A DNA stretch of 64,000 nucleotides from Planctomycetota bacterium (GTDB taxonomy: Bacteria; Planctomycetota; GCA-002687715). The stretch's first letter is position 1. The number at the start of each line of letters is the position of its first letter. Below the pieces are notes generated by a model. That model ran no database searches. It saw only the letters and a list, made by a program, of their open reading frames with translations, and was not told the origin of the DNA. Both the position numbers and the translations under genes were made by a program. The stretch covers positions 1 through 64,000 of the forward strand of contig SIAO01000012.1 in NCBI GenBank assembly GCA_009691765.1, written 5' to 3'. This document shows positions 52,642-61,272 of the stretch, in pieces.

Positions 52642-52671
52642 ATGATAGTGGAACCAGTGACAGAACAACAA
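52642..52671 (-). promoter_or_regulatory. Candidate promoter of the FHA-CAP gene
   Basis: Minus strand: TTGTTG (52666-52671), 18-base spacer, TATCAT (52642-52647; 5 of 6). It lies 58 bases before the ATG at 52583. Only the -10 is good. Confidence 0.35.
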
Positions 52672-52764
52672 GATATGACAGCGTTTCAAAGCAGCATCGC
52701 ACGGGCTCTCCGGCAAGCAGCAAGCTCCGCACGCGCCGTCAGGCTAGCTTTACAGCACCGAGGC

Positions 52765-53220
52765 TCACATCCAGCCCAAGAGGTGGAAGTGATAGAAGAG
52801 CAAAACGCCATAGAAAGCGAAGAGCAACCACATGGCCAGTTTCACGAAGGCAAAGGTCTTGTGCAGCACGAGGAACAACAGGCATAGGGCCACCACCACG
52901 GCTTTGGAGAAGAGGAACCATTCGGTGCCGCAGTCCAGCAGCCACCGAGCAAAGGGATTGGCTTCCCTGCTCAAGTCGGCGCCGACAATAATTAGTGTAA
53001 AAAACGCATCCGCGATGTTGAGCAGCAGGATGGTGCAGCCGAGCACAATGTCTCTTGGCTGCAACCGGTCTAGGTAGATATTGCGGTCCTCACCGAGGCG
53101 CCGGCCTCGTTCCCGCAGACCTCCGAGAAGAAAACGGCTCAACATCGGCGTCGAGTGAGCCCTTCGGTCGTTTCCCGCCCTGCGATCTCGCCAAGGCCAT
53201 GTTTCATAGGGCGAGCGCAT
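52765..53220 (-). CDS. DUF5658 membrane protein
   Basis: A 151-residue protein. The N-terminus is charged (WRDRRAGNDRRAHSTP), a pattern typical of DUF5658 proteins. Three to four hydrophobic segments follow (LGCTILLLNIADAFFTLIIVG, WFLFSKAVVVALCLLFLVLH, FVKLAMWLLFAFYGVLLF). The family marks D..T...G...E.NP are seen as NIADAFFTLIIVGADLSREANPF. Its function is unknown. The start is ATG at 53220, and it is divergent from the response-regulator gene; 158 bases separate them. Confidence 0.7.
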   Translation of the reverse strand: MRSPYETWPWRDRRAGNDRRAHSTPMLSRFLLGGLRERGRRLGEDRNIYLDRLQPRDIVLGCTILLLNIADAFFTLIIVGADLSREANPFARWLLDCGTEWFLFSKAVVVALCLLFLVLHKTFAFVKLAMWLLFAFYGVLLFYHFHLLGWM

Positions 53221-53377
53221 AGCTGACCGCTCAGATTCGGTCCAAGCTTTCGTGCCTCTAGGTGCTTTCGCGTGAAAGGTACTCACGGCTTGTCTCTTCG
53301 GCTCTAATGAGGATCCTACCTGCGGATCAACTGGAGAATATTTGCGCGAACGCCGAAAATGGGCGCGGGAGACGAGC

Positions 53378-54337
53378 ATGCGGAAGAACCTTCAAATTGT
53401 GTTGGCTGATTTTGATACCGAGCGCTGCGACGACGTGGGCACTGCGCTGCAATCCGCCGGCTGCAAAGTCTCCAAAGTCGCGAACGGCCTCGATGTGCTG
53501 GATTCGTGCAACCGCAAGGCCCCCGATGTTTTGGTGATGGAGGCATTCCTTCCACGCCGCAATGGCTTCGAGGTTCTCAAGGCGTTGAAGGAAGACGCTC
53601 GCACCTCTGGGATTCGCGTAGTGCTGCTGATCGACGAGCACGACGAGTACGGCAGCTCACGGGCTCGGCTCTGTGGCGCAGACGCCGTGCTCACTCGCCC
53701 AGTGACGACCGAGACTCTCGTGAATGAAGTCACCACGCCTTCCCCCACCGCTGCGCCGCCAGCTCTCGAGAACATCCTTGAGGCCATGGACACGCGCGCG
53801 AAGGCGGAAAACCCCTTGGTGCAACACATCACGGATTCGGCCACGGGGCTATTCAACAAGCCGTACACAGATCTGAAACTCTCCGAAGAGTGCAAAAAAG
53901 CTCGACGATTCCAGATCCCTCTCAGTTGCGTCGTGATCGCGCTCGACGACCACGGCGTGCTTTCAGATCCGTCTCATGCTGACGAATTGCGAAGCGCAGT
54001 GAATGAAGTCGCAGGCCTCCTGCTGTGTGAGTCCAGAGATATCGATCACTTGTCGCGGTACCAAACGCAAGAGTTCTTGCTGCTCTTACCGCATACGGAT
54101 CGTGCAGGTGCATCGGCCATGGCGCGCCGCATCCTAGACAGCATCGCGGCGCGAGGGCTGCAGCTCCCGGGTGGTGGAACACTTACGGGTTCTGCGGGCA
54201 TCGCGGCATTTAGCGCCGAGGATGGCGACGGGGCCGAAGGCCTCGTGGCGCGCGCGCGCGAAGCCCTCAAAGTCTCACGACACTGGGGAGGCAACCGCTT
54301 CACGCTGCATGCCCCTGACACCGCGCCGCAAACCTGA
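53378..54337 (+). CDS. Response-regulator/GGDEF protein with degenerate sites
   Basis: A 319-residue protein with a receiver domain (about 4-118) and a diguanylate-cyclase-type domain (about 152-312). In the receiver the acidic pair is present (D11, D13), but the phosphoacceptor is Glu55 (VLVMEAF) instead of Asp and the conserved Lys is Arg107 (LTRP). In the second domain the GGDEF site reads YQTQEF (228-233), so c-di-GMP synthesis is not expected. It may act as a c-di-GMP or GTP sensor, or a protein partner. Start 53378 has GGGAGA upstream; a longer frame begins at 53342. Confidence 0.8.
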   Translation: MRKNLQIVLADFDTERCDDVGTALQSAGCKVSKVANGLDVLDSCNRKAPDVLVMEAFLPRRNGFEVLKALKEDARTSGIRVVLLIDEHDEYGSSRARLCGADAVLTRPVTTETLVNEVTTPSPTAAPPALENILEAMDTRAKAENPLVQHITDSATGLFNKPYTDLKLSEECKKARRFQIPLSCVVIALDDHGVLSDPSHADELRSAVNEVAGLLLCESRDIDHLSRYQTQEFLLLLPHTDRAGASAMARRILDSIAARGLQLPGGGTLTGSAGIAAFSAEDGDGAEGLVARAREALKVSRHWGGNRFTLHAPDTAPQT

Positions 54338-54438
54338 CATGCGTCAATTTTCTCTGTGCAAAAGATTCCAGTGAACGCCGCAATCCGCTACGATCTGGTC
54401 GCTGCCCATGCTAGGGTCTTGGCTCCAAGAGTCTTGCG

Positions 54439-54467
54439 CAGGTAGCAGCCGAGTGCTGCGGTACCTG
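54439..54467 (+). repeat. Strong hairpin upstream of the secretin operon
   Basis: CAGGTAGCAGC and GCTGC-GG-TACCTG form an 11-bp stem with a 5-base loop (CGAGT) and a 2-base bulge, about 40 bases before the first gene of the operon. No T-run follows. Confidence 0.6.
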
Positions 54468-54508
54468 AGCAGCTGTACGACCGATCGATCTCATAGCGAG
54501 TCCGTCCC

Positions 54509-54940
54509 ATGTTTAAAGAACCTGTACGCCATGTCCGCATGATCAGCGCCGCATGCGTCCTTGCCCTCCTCGGCGGACTGGGACTGGAATACTTCGACAA
54601 CCCAACGCCGTTCAACCTGACAGTCAAGAATGGCGCGCGAGTCTACTTTCCGAGCGATCTATCCACCGGCGACAAGGTAGAGAAGAAGAAGCCGGGGATC
54701 ATCTCGTCGCGCCGCGTGTTCGATGCGACTCCTGAGTACGCCGACATTCGGAGGCGCGCCCTCGATCAGAACTCCGCCGAGTATTTGCTGCTGCTCAAGA
54801 AAGCTTCAGATCGCTTCCAGATCGCTGTCACGCGTTGTGTTGATCGCGGCTCCTACGACCTCATCGCTGAACAAGGCGCTGTAAGCGTCGAAAGCGGCGA
54901 GATCCCAGACATCACTGACGAAGTGATCAAAGGACTCTGA
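54509..54940 (+). CDS. Small bitopic protein preceding the secretin gene
   Basis: A 143-residue protein with one N-terminal membrane helix (about 11-27, MISAACVLALLGGLGLEYF) and a charged extracytoplasmic part. It is followed after 6 bases by the secretin gene, the position that gspC or a pilotin-like gene takes in many secretion operons. It has no PDZ or HR domain recognisable by eye, so GspC identity is not claimed. A start at 54539 would remove the first 10 residues. Confidence 0.55.
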   Translation: MFKEPVRHVRMISAACVLALLGGLGLEYFDNPTPFNLTVKNGARVYFPSDLSTGDKVEKKKPGIISSRRVFDATPEYADIRRRALDQNSAEYLLLLKKASDRFQIAVTRCVDRGSYDLIAEQGAVSVESGEIPDITDEVIKGL

Positions 54941-54946
54941 GCTGCA

Positions 54947-56251
54947 ATGCAATTCAGCCCGAAGGCGCTGCGGCATCTCGCCAGCCTCGCAGCAGCGCTA
55001 TCTGTGTGCACTGCCTGTGTTGGCGAAGAATCCACATCGCCACTCGTCTTCAACGACCCCGTGATCGTGAACGGGTCGCCGCTCGAACTGTCGTCGTCTC
55101 ACAACGACACACGTTGGGAGTGGCCGGACATCGCGCTGCCAGACGGTCAAGAAACGCGCATCATGTGGCTCGCCAAAGGAATGCCGGCGCAGCTCATGAC
55201 CATGTTGAAGGAGCATGCGCAGTGGAAGGCCGTGACAGCCACCAGTGGCGCGGGCCTGCAGACGGACCCGAACGCAAGCGCAAAATCCCCTGAATCATGG
55301 GGCAGTTTGGCCGGTGCTGACCCACTCGTTCTGACAGGCACACCCGAAGCCATCGAAGCCGTCACGCTGCTCATCACCGGTGTGCTGACAAGCATTCCAC
55401 AGATTGCGATCGAAGCCCGTGTCGTCGAAGTGCTCGAAGGCGACGAGTCTGCGCTCGGTCTCGAGTGGTTCATGTTCAACCGACGGGATAATCCCACGGT
55501 CACGGCTCCCATGAACCCCGCGACGGGCTTGTCTCCGTCTGCAAGCGTGTTCGATCGCTCTTGGCTCGGTAGCGGCGCGCCTCTCTTACCGGGCGGCAGC
55601 GCGTTCATGGTCCCCGACCTACTCCTTGAGATGGGCACCATCGTGGATGACTTCCAGGTGGATCTGCTCCTCTCTGCACTCCGCAGCTTCAACAAGGTGG
55701 ACGTGGTCAACGCGCCGAATGTCGCGGTGCTCTCAGGGCACATCGCCAGCATCCTCGCTGGCCAAGAGGTCCCGGTGTATCAGCTCAGTTTGCAGGGCGG
55801 CACAACCGTGATCAGCACGAGCTTCAAGAACATCGCCGTGTCGCTGGATGTCCTGCCCCACCTCGTGGCGCCGGATGTGATTCGCATGGCGGTGGCGGTG
55901 AAAGTGCAGAGCGTCACGAGCGGAACAACTGTCAGCATCGGTGCGAGCCAAACGACCAACCCAGTCGTGGCCAATCGCAGTGTCAGCACCACCATGGAAG
56001 TGCGGGACGGAGCGACCGTGATCCTCGGCGGCTTGCTCACGACGAACAAACATGATGCTGAGACCAAGGTCCCTGTCCTCGGTGAAATCCCGATCATCGG
56101 CGCGCTCTTCACAAGCAAGCACTCGCGCGACCAGCGCAGCAACCTCATCTTCTTCATTCGCCCCAAAGTGATCGCTAGGAGCAGTTCTGCAAGCCAAACG
56201 GTCATCACGCCGCCTCCCGATGCGCCCCCGGGAGGGGGTGGCAACCTCTGA
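54947..56251 (+). CDS. Secretin (GspD/PilQ family) outer-membrane channel protein
   Basis: A 434-residue secretin. The exported N-terminus has a lipobox-like LSVC/CTAC. Residues 100-150 contain an N1-like domain (LVLTGTPEAIEAVTLLITGVL), followed by IPQIAIEARVVEVLEGDESALGLEW and the C-terminal channel domain with GQEVPVY, TTMEVRDGATVILGGLL and the hallmark VPVLGEIPIIGALF. It lacks the full set of N-domains and is about 200-300 residues shorter than GspD, so a compact version. The tail is Pro/Gly-rich (PPPDAPPGGGG). The GspK-like gene follows. Confidence 0.88.
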   Translation: MQFSPKALRHLASLAAALSVCTACVGEESTSPLVFNDPVIVNGSPLELSSSHNDTRWEWPDIALPDGQETRIMWLAKGMPAQLMTMLKEHAQWKAVTATSGAGLQTDPNASAKSPESWGSLAGADPLVLTGTPEAIEAVTLLITGVLTSIPQIAIEARVVEVLEGDESALGLEWFMFNRRDNPTVTAPMNPATGLSPSASVFDRSWLGSGAPLLPGGSAFMVPDLLLEMGTIVDDFQVDLLLSALRSFNKVDVVNAPNVAVLSGHIASILAGQEVPVYQLSLQGGTTVISTSFKNIAVSLDVLPHLVAPDVIRMAVAVKVQSVTSGTTVSIGASQTTNPVVANRSVSTTMEVRDGATVILGGLLTTNKHDAETKVPVLGEIPIIGALFTSKHSRDQRSNLIFFIRPKVIARSSSASQTVITPPPDAPPGGGGNL

Positions 56252-56312
56252 CGTAGCATGGTGCCGCCCGGTGCGCTGAAAGCGCGACCTTGGGTCGATC
56301 GTCCGAGTGGGC

Positions 56313-57644
56313 ATGACACCAGCAACTCGCATACGTCCTCACTGTCAGCAACGCGGCACCGTCATGGTGTTGGCACTGATCATCGTCACACTGGTCATCG
56401 TGCTCGTGGCCGACGCAACACAGGTCGCACTGATGGAGCGCGAAGCCACGCGCAATGCGTCCGTAGGCTTGCAGCTCGAAACAGCCATGCGCGGCGCGCT
56501 GGAGATCGCCAAGGCGCATCTCACCGATGACCAAGTCAATTCCGCCGAAACTGACAGTCTCGTGGAAGAGTGGGCACTACCCGAAGGCATCGAGAAGGAC
56601 TTCGACCCAGAAGCAATGGCCGGCGCTGCGCTCGCGGGCTCATCCTCCGATGCTTCCGAGCACTCTTTCCCCAAGGTCCGCATCTTCATTGAAGACGAAG
56701 AACGCAAGTGGCCTCTCCCGTGGTTGAAGATCGGCAGCGATGGTTCCAAAGAGCGTCGTCGTGAAGGCCTCACCACCGTGCTCGACGATTTCCGCAAGAA
56801 CACTAAATACGACTTGGATCCAGCCTCAGCACAGACCTACGCCGAACGCATTGCTGCGTTCATCGCGCGCAAAGAAGGCGACACGGGATTCGGTCCCACA
56901 CCGCGACCACTGACGAAGAGTGGCATGCCGTTGCACATCCTCGATCTCGGATTGATCCCCGGCGTGCCGAAAGACCTTGTCTATCGACTCATCGACAAAG
57001 ACACAGGCGCCGTGGTGCCTGGCCTCATGGATGTGCTCACGCTGTGGACGGACGGACGCGTGAATGCCAACACTGCTGGAGAAGCCGTGATGCGCGCGCT
57101 GTTCAGACGCCGCGAAGACGACATGAGCGTCGGCACCGACATCTTTGTGCACCGCGACGGAAAACAGAAAGAGTACTCAGCGCGTGAAGATTCCAGCGGA
57201 CTCACGCCTGAAGAGCGCCGACGCAAACGCATTGATGAGCGCGCAGAACGCGAAGAGCGCGGCCTTGGTGCCGCCAGCAGTGCTGCATCCGCCGGCGGGC
57301 GACCCTCAGGCGCTACCACGCCAGAAGAGGAAGGCACCGGAGCATTCACCTCACTGGACCAACTGCGTAAGGAAGTGAATACAGTGACGGACCGCATCTA
57401 CGGCGAGATCAGCACATCGCTCACGCTGCAATCCAAGGTGTTTTCCGTGTGGATAGAAGCCGAGATGAACGGCATTCGCGCCGTCCGCCGCACAGTGTTG
57501 CGCCGCGAAGGCCCTCGCTTCGTCATGATCTTGAGCGAAGCGGTGAACTACCCTGCTTGGCGCCAACTGAACGAAGACGAATACGAAGGACGCATGAGCG
57601 AAGCCGGCGTCGAACGTGGCGGCAGCCCCGTCAAGCCCCGATGA
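56313..57644 (+). CDS. GspK-like minor pseudopilin
   Basis: A 443-residue protein with the class-III-like start RGTVMVLALIIVTLVIVLVADATQVALMEREATRN: hydrophobic helix with a conserved Glu. A large helical domain follows, including the SAM-like region that caps pseudopili in GspK proteins (GLIPGVPKDLVYRL, LTLWTDGRVNANTAG). A disordered, charged insert lies at about 290-345. GspK caps the pseudopilus tip in type II secretion. The ATG at 56313 is used; a GTG at 56307 is in frame. It converges with the pseudouridine synthase gene with a 14-base overlap. Confidence 0.78.
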   Translation: MTPATRIRPHCQQRGTVMVLALIIVTLVIVLVADATQVALMEREATRNASVGLQLETAMRGALEIAKAHLTDDQVNSAETDSLVEEWALPEGIEKDFDPEAMAGAALAGSSSDASEHSFPKVRIFIEDEERKWPLPWLKIGSDGSKERRREGLTTVLDDFRKNTKYDLDPASAQTYAERIAAFIARKEGDTGFGPTPRPLTKSGMPLHILDLGLIPGVPKDLVYRLIDKDTGAVVPGLMDVLTLWTDGRVNANTAGEAVMRALFRRREDDMSVGTDIFVHRDGKQKEYSAREDSSGLTPEERRRKRIDERAEREERGLGAASSAASAGGRPSGATTPEEEGTGAFTSLDQLRKEVNTVTDRIYGEISTSLTLQSKVFSVWIEAEMNGIRAVRRTVLRREGPRFVMILSEAVNYPAWRQLNEDEYEGRMSEAGVERGGSPVKPR

Positions 57645-58611
57645 CGCGACGCCCGGAGGACGGCGGCCGTGGATCATCACGACGCTCCTGCGGACCACGA
57701 CGCGAGGCCGCAGCACGGCGACCTGTCGGTGGTTTTCGTCCGCGTGCGGGCGCGCTTCTTGAACGCTCGGCACGCTGTGGCTTCGAGCTCGATTCAACAG
57801 AGTAGGTGCCCGCATTCTTGGCACGGCGTCCGCTCGGTGGCGGAGCCTTCAAACCCATGGGTTGCTGATCATCCGCGTGCGGAGTCATCAAACGCGCGAC
57901 ATCTTCCGGACTCAAGCGGCGCCAACCACGCTCTTTGAGATTCTCGGTGGTCAAATGGCCGATGCGGATGCGCACGACCTTGTCGGCAACAAGCCCGACT
58001 TTCGCGAAAGCGCGACGCAACATGCGGTGTTGGCTAATTGATGGACTCGCAAGCAATGTGGTGACATTCGGGCCCGCACGCAACACCTGCACCCAGATAG
58101 GGCCGGTCTTGCCGTCCGACAACCAGACGCCTTCACGCAACTGATTGATCTTGTCGGGCGAATAAATGCCGTGCACCTTGAGAAACCAAGTTTGGCGCAA
58201 CGGATGCCCACGCTTCAGCACCTTGGAAGCCAAGTCGCCGTCGTTGGTAACGATGATGAGGCCTTCGGACTCTTCTTCCATGCGGCCCACAGAAAAGAGC
58301 TTGCGCTTGAAACGAGCACGCACCAGATCCGTAACGGCGGTGCGCCCGAACTGATCGTCCGTCGTGCACACCACGCCCGGCGGCTTGTAGACCACATAGC
58401 TCGCCGCGGGATCGCAGTGCACGCGCTCGCCATCGAGGCGTACATCTTGCTGCTCCCCGTCAACGACCACACCCATGCTGCGGACCACACTGCCATCTAC
58501 GGTGACGCGCCCGTTGCGGATGAAATCCTCACACTCGCGGCGGCTAGCGGCACCGCTGCGTGCAAGGAACTTATGCAGGCGTTCTGTCGACGAATTGGTG
58601 GTGTCTTCCAT
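57631..58611 (-). CDS. RluB/RsuA-family pseudouridine synthase, Glu at catalytic Asp
   Basis: A 326-residue protein with an S4 RNA-binding domain at the N-terminus (LHKFLARSGAASRRECEDFI, NGRVTVDGSVV). The pseudouridine synthase domain of the RsuA/RluB/E/F group follows (YVVYKPPGVVCTTDD, LFSVGRMEEESEGLIIVTNDGDLA). In the family the motif is GRLD; here it is GRME, so the catalytic Asp is Glu. The C-terminal 80 residues are a basic Arg/Ser/Pro tail. Family members modify 23S or 16S rRNA. The ATG lies 7 bases past the manA stop, in one operon. Confidence 0.8.
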   Translation of the reverse strand: MEDTTNSSTERLHKFLARSGAASRRECEDFIRNGRVTVDGSVVRSMGVVVDGEQQDVRLDGERVHCDPAASYVVYKPPGVVCTTDDQFGRTAVTDLVRARFKRKLFSVGRMEEESEGLIIVTNDGDLASKVLKRGHPLRQTWFLKVHGIYSPDKINQLREGVWLSDGKTGPIWVQVLRAGPNVTTLLASPSISQHRMLRRAFAKVGLVADKVVRIRIGHLTTENLKERGWRRLSPEDVARLMTPHADDQQPMGLKAPPPSGRRAKNAGTYSVESSSKPQRAERSRSAPARGRKPPTGRRAAASRRGPQERRDDPRPPSSGRRVIGA

Positions 58612-58618
58612 GGCGCCC

Positions 58619-59584
58619 TCAGCGCAAGAAACTGCGTGGCGCAGTGATGGCGGCGAGGCGAAGTCCTTCGCCTTCAATGCGGGCGATCGTAGCACCGCGT
58701 GGAACGAGGCAAGTGCTGCCCTTGCGTAGCTCAATGCTGTCTCCCATAGCACTGATGCGGCCGCAACCTTCCAACATGTGCAACACCGTCATGTGCTGCA
58801 CCAGCGCAGTTTTCAAACCATTCACGGTCCAATGCTCAATGTGAAACGCGGAGGTGTCAGCAAGGCACTGAGTGCTCTTCGTCGCATCCAGCGTGGCCTG
58901 CGCTGTTTGAGGCGCGGGACCATTCATGACCTGCAGCGCCTGCGCCAAATGGAGCGGTCGCTCTTGGCCATGAACATCGCAGCGCCCCCAGTCATAAACG
59001 CGGTACGTCAGATCGCTCGGTTGTTGCACCTCGAAGAGCACCAATCCCGGACCAGGCGCATGGACAGTACCTGGCTCCACAATCCAAACCTCACCAGCTT
59101 TCACGCGCAGTTGTTGTAGGCACGCGCTGACAGCGCTCGGGCCGAGAGACAGCGCCGCTACGAGGTCGTTGGATGTCTTGCCGGGCGCCAAACCGAAGTA
59201 GATGTATCCGGCACTAGGCGCTTCAAGGACCAACCACGCTTCCAGTTTTCCACAGCGCGCGCCGGAAATCGCCATGGCCTGCTCGTCATTCGGATGCACC
59301 TGCACCGACAAGACTTGTTCACAATGCAGCAGTTTCACCAGCAACGGAAAATCACCCGTCGCTTCGGGTCCCGCAAGATGCGCGCGCTCTGTCGCCCACA
59401 ATGCCGCGAGACTGATGCCACTGGAGATATCGCAGGACTCCATGCCGGCTGCCGTAGACACTTCCCAACTCTCGCCCACGAGGTCCGTGGCGGGCGCATC
59501 TTTGCCGTAGTGCTTTTGCAGCCGGTTGCCGCCCCAAAGGACGCGCTTCAAGGTCGGACGCATGGCATAAACACCGCGCTTCAT
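58619..59584 (-). CDS. manA: Class I mannose-6-phosphate isomerase
   Basis: A 321-residue zinc enzyme that interconverts mannose-6-phosphate and fructose-6-phosphate. It shows the cupin metal motif VQVHPND (residues ~98-104), SWEVSTAAG, GEVWIVEPGTVHAPG and the C-terminal cupin part. It is the short form, as in many bacteria, without the long C-terminal domain of E. coli. Start 59584 matches the family and overlaps the recN stop by 4 bases. Downstream is the pseudouridine synthase gene. Confidence 0.88.
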   Translation of the reverse strand: MKRGVYAMRPTLKRVLWGGNRLQKHYGKDAPATDLVGESWEVSTAAGMESCDISSGISLAALWATERAHLAGPEATGDFPLLVKLLHCEQVLSVQVHPNDEQAMAISGARCGKLEAWLVLEAPSAGYIYFGLAPGKTSNDLVAALSLGPSAVSACLQQLRVKAGEVWIVEPGTVHAPGPGLVLFEVQQPSDLTYRVYDWGRCDVHGQERPLHLAQALQVMNGPAPQTAQATLDATKSTQCLADTSAFHIEHWTVNGLKTALVQHMTVLHMLEGCGRISAMGDSIELRKGSTCLVPRGATIARIEGEGLRLAAITAPRSFLR

Positions 59585-61272
59585 GCCTTCGCCTCTGCGA
59601 GCAATGCCACCGCTTGCGCGCGCGCTGCCGCCGCCTTGCTGTCGCCTCCGAGCATGGCAGCAAGTTCTTGAACTCGCTCGGCCGGGGCAAGGGAGTGCAA
59701 CGCCGTCGTGGTGCGCCCCGCCACAGTGTGTTTGCTGACACGCCAATGCGTGCCCGCGAACGCGGCCACTTGTGGAAGATGCGTCACCAAGATGACCTGT
59801 CGCCCGGTGGCCAATGCAGCGAGATGTCTACCGAGAGCAACACCCACACGCCCACTCACCCCAGCGTCAATTTCGTCGAACACCAGGAGTTCGACGGGAA
59901 TGACATGAGCCAAGGCTGATTCAATCGCCAACAGCATGCGCGCCGTTTCGCCACCCGAAGCCACGCGCTCCACAGGCTGCACTGTCTCACCGGCATTCGC
60001 AGCGAGCATAAACTGCACTGCCCCGGGGCCATGCGTTGGGGCCGCGAGCGGATCGAAAGTAGCGCTCACGCTGTCTGGCTCGGTCGTGATGCTGACTTTG
60101 GCTTGCTGCATGTGCAAATCGGACAAGACCGTTTCCACCATCTGCGCCAAACGTCGCGCAGCACTGCGGCGCTTGCCCAACATGCCCCGCGCGAGAGTGC
60201 GCAGTGCATCGATCCGCGTCACTCGCTGTGTTTCCAAAGTCGCCAAGCGCTCGTCACCTTCACCAAGTTCCGCAAGTTCGGCTTCGCAAGTGGCCAAATG
60301 AGATCCGAGGTCGTCAGCCGCAACGCGATGCTTGCGTGCAAGGCCGCGCAACAAGTCTAGGCGCTCCTCGAGCACTTGCACGCCTTGCGGGTCGAGGTTG
60401 AGTTGATCGAGCAAGTCACCACAACCACGCGCCACATCGCGGCACTCGCTCTCAAGAACTTCCATGCGGCTGACGAGCTCGTCGACGGCAACGTGCCCGA
60501 CAACGCGCGCACTCAAACGCCGCGCACAACGCGCCAGCACATCGGCAAGCGCTTCATCACCGTCGGAGAGCAGTGTCCGCGCCGCATCGAGGTCTGTGGC
60601 CAACGCCTGACCGCTAGCTTGCAACCGATGTTGCTCCGCCAAGCGTGCCTCTTCGCCGGGCTCCACTCGTGCTGCCCGCAACTCGGTGCACAGCAGAGTC
60701 AGCCACTGTTCACGTGCACCACGTTGCGCAAGACTCGCGCGCAACGCGGCGCACTCCGCTTCCAACGCTTGCAACTCGCGGCGTTGCACACTCCAACACA
60801 AAGACTCCTCCTGCAAACCAGCGAACGCATCCAACAACGCTGCTTGGCGAGCTGGACCCTGCAACAAGCGTTGCTCGTCTTGCCCATGAAAAGCGAGCAG
60901 ATGGCTGCCAAGCAATGACAAAGTGCCGACTGTGCAAAGTTGCCCATCGAGGTAAGCGCGACTCGTTCCGTCGGACAACAACACGCGCCGCAACACGAGC
61001 TCACGCGCCGCGGGATCCACCAAATCACATTGCTGTGAAAGCGTAGTTGCAAGCTGCGCCGAAAGAGAAAACCTCCCCTCGAGCACCGCTTGCGCCGCAC
61101 CCGTGCGCACCAACCCTTGGCGCGAGCGTGCTCCTGCCAGCAAACTGATCGCACCAAGCACCAGCGACTTGCCTTCGCCGGTTTCGCCGGTGAGCACCGT
61201 CAAACCCGGGCCGAAATCAAGCTGCGCCTGCGCGAGCAACGCGAAATCCACCACGCGCAGTTCCAGCAGCAT
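59581..61272 (-). CDS. recN: DNA repair protein RecN
   Basis: A 563-residue SMC-like ATPase used in double-strand break repair. Walker A is GETGEGKSLVL (31-41), and Walker B/ABC is VASGGETARMLLAIESAL with VFDEIDAGVSGR; a long coiled coil lies between. The length is standard. The ATG at 61272 follows directly on the stop of the tRNA-binding-domain gene (TGAATG), so they form one operon that continues into manA. Confidence 0.95.
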   Translation of the reverse strand: MLLELRVVDFALLAQAQLDFGPGLTVLTGETGEGKSLVLGAISLLAGARSRQGLVRTGAAQAVLEGRFSLSAQLATTLSQQCDLVDPAARELVLRRVLLSDGTSRAYLDGQLCTVGTLSLLGSHLLAFHGQDEQRLLQGPARQAALLDAFAGLQEESLCWSVQRRELQALEAECAALRASLAQRGAREQWLTLLCTELRAARVEPGEEARLAEQHRLQASGQALATDLDAARTLLSDGDEALADVLARCARRLSARVVGHVAVDELVSRMEVLESECRDVARGCGDLLDQLNLDPQGVQVLEERLDLLRGLARKHRVAADDLGSHLATCEAELAELGEGDERLATLETQRVTRIDALRTLARGMLGKRRSAARRLAQMVETVLSDLHMQQAKVSITTEPDSVSATFDPLAAPTHGPGAVQFMLAANAGETVQPVERVASGGETARMLLAIESALAHVIPVELLVFDEIDAGVSGRVGVALGRHLAALATGRQVILVTHLPQVAAFAGTHWRVSKHTVAGRTTTALHSLAPAERVQELAAMLGGDSKAAAARAQAVALLAEAKA

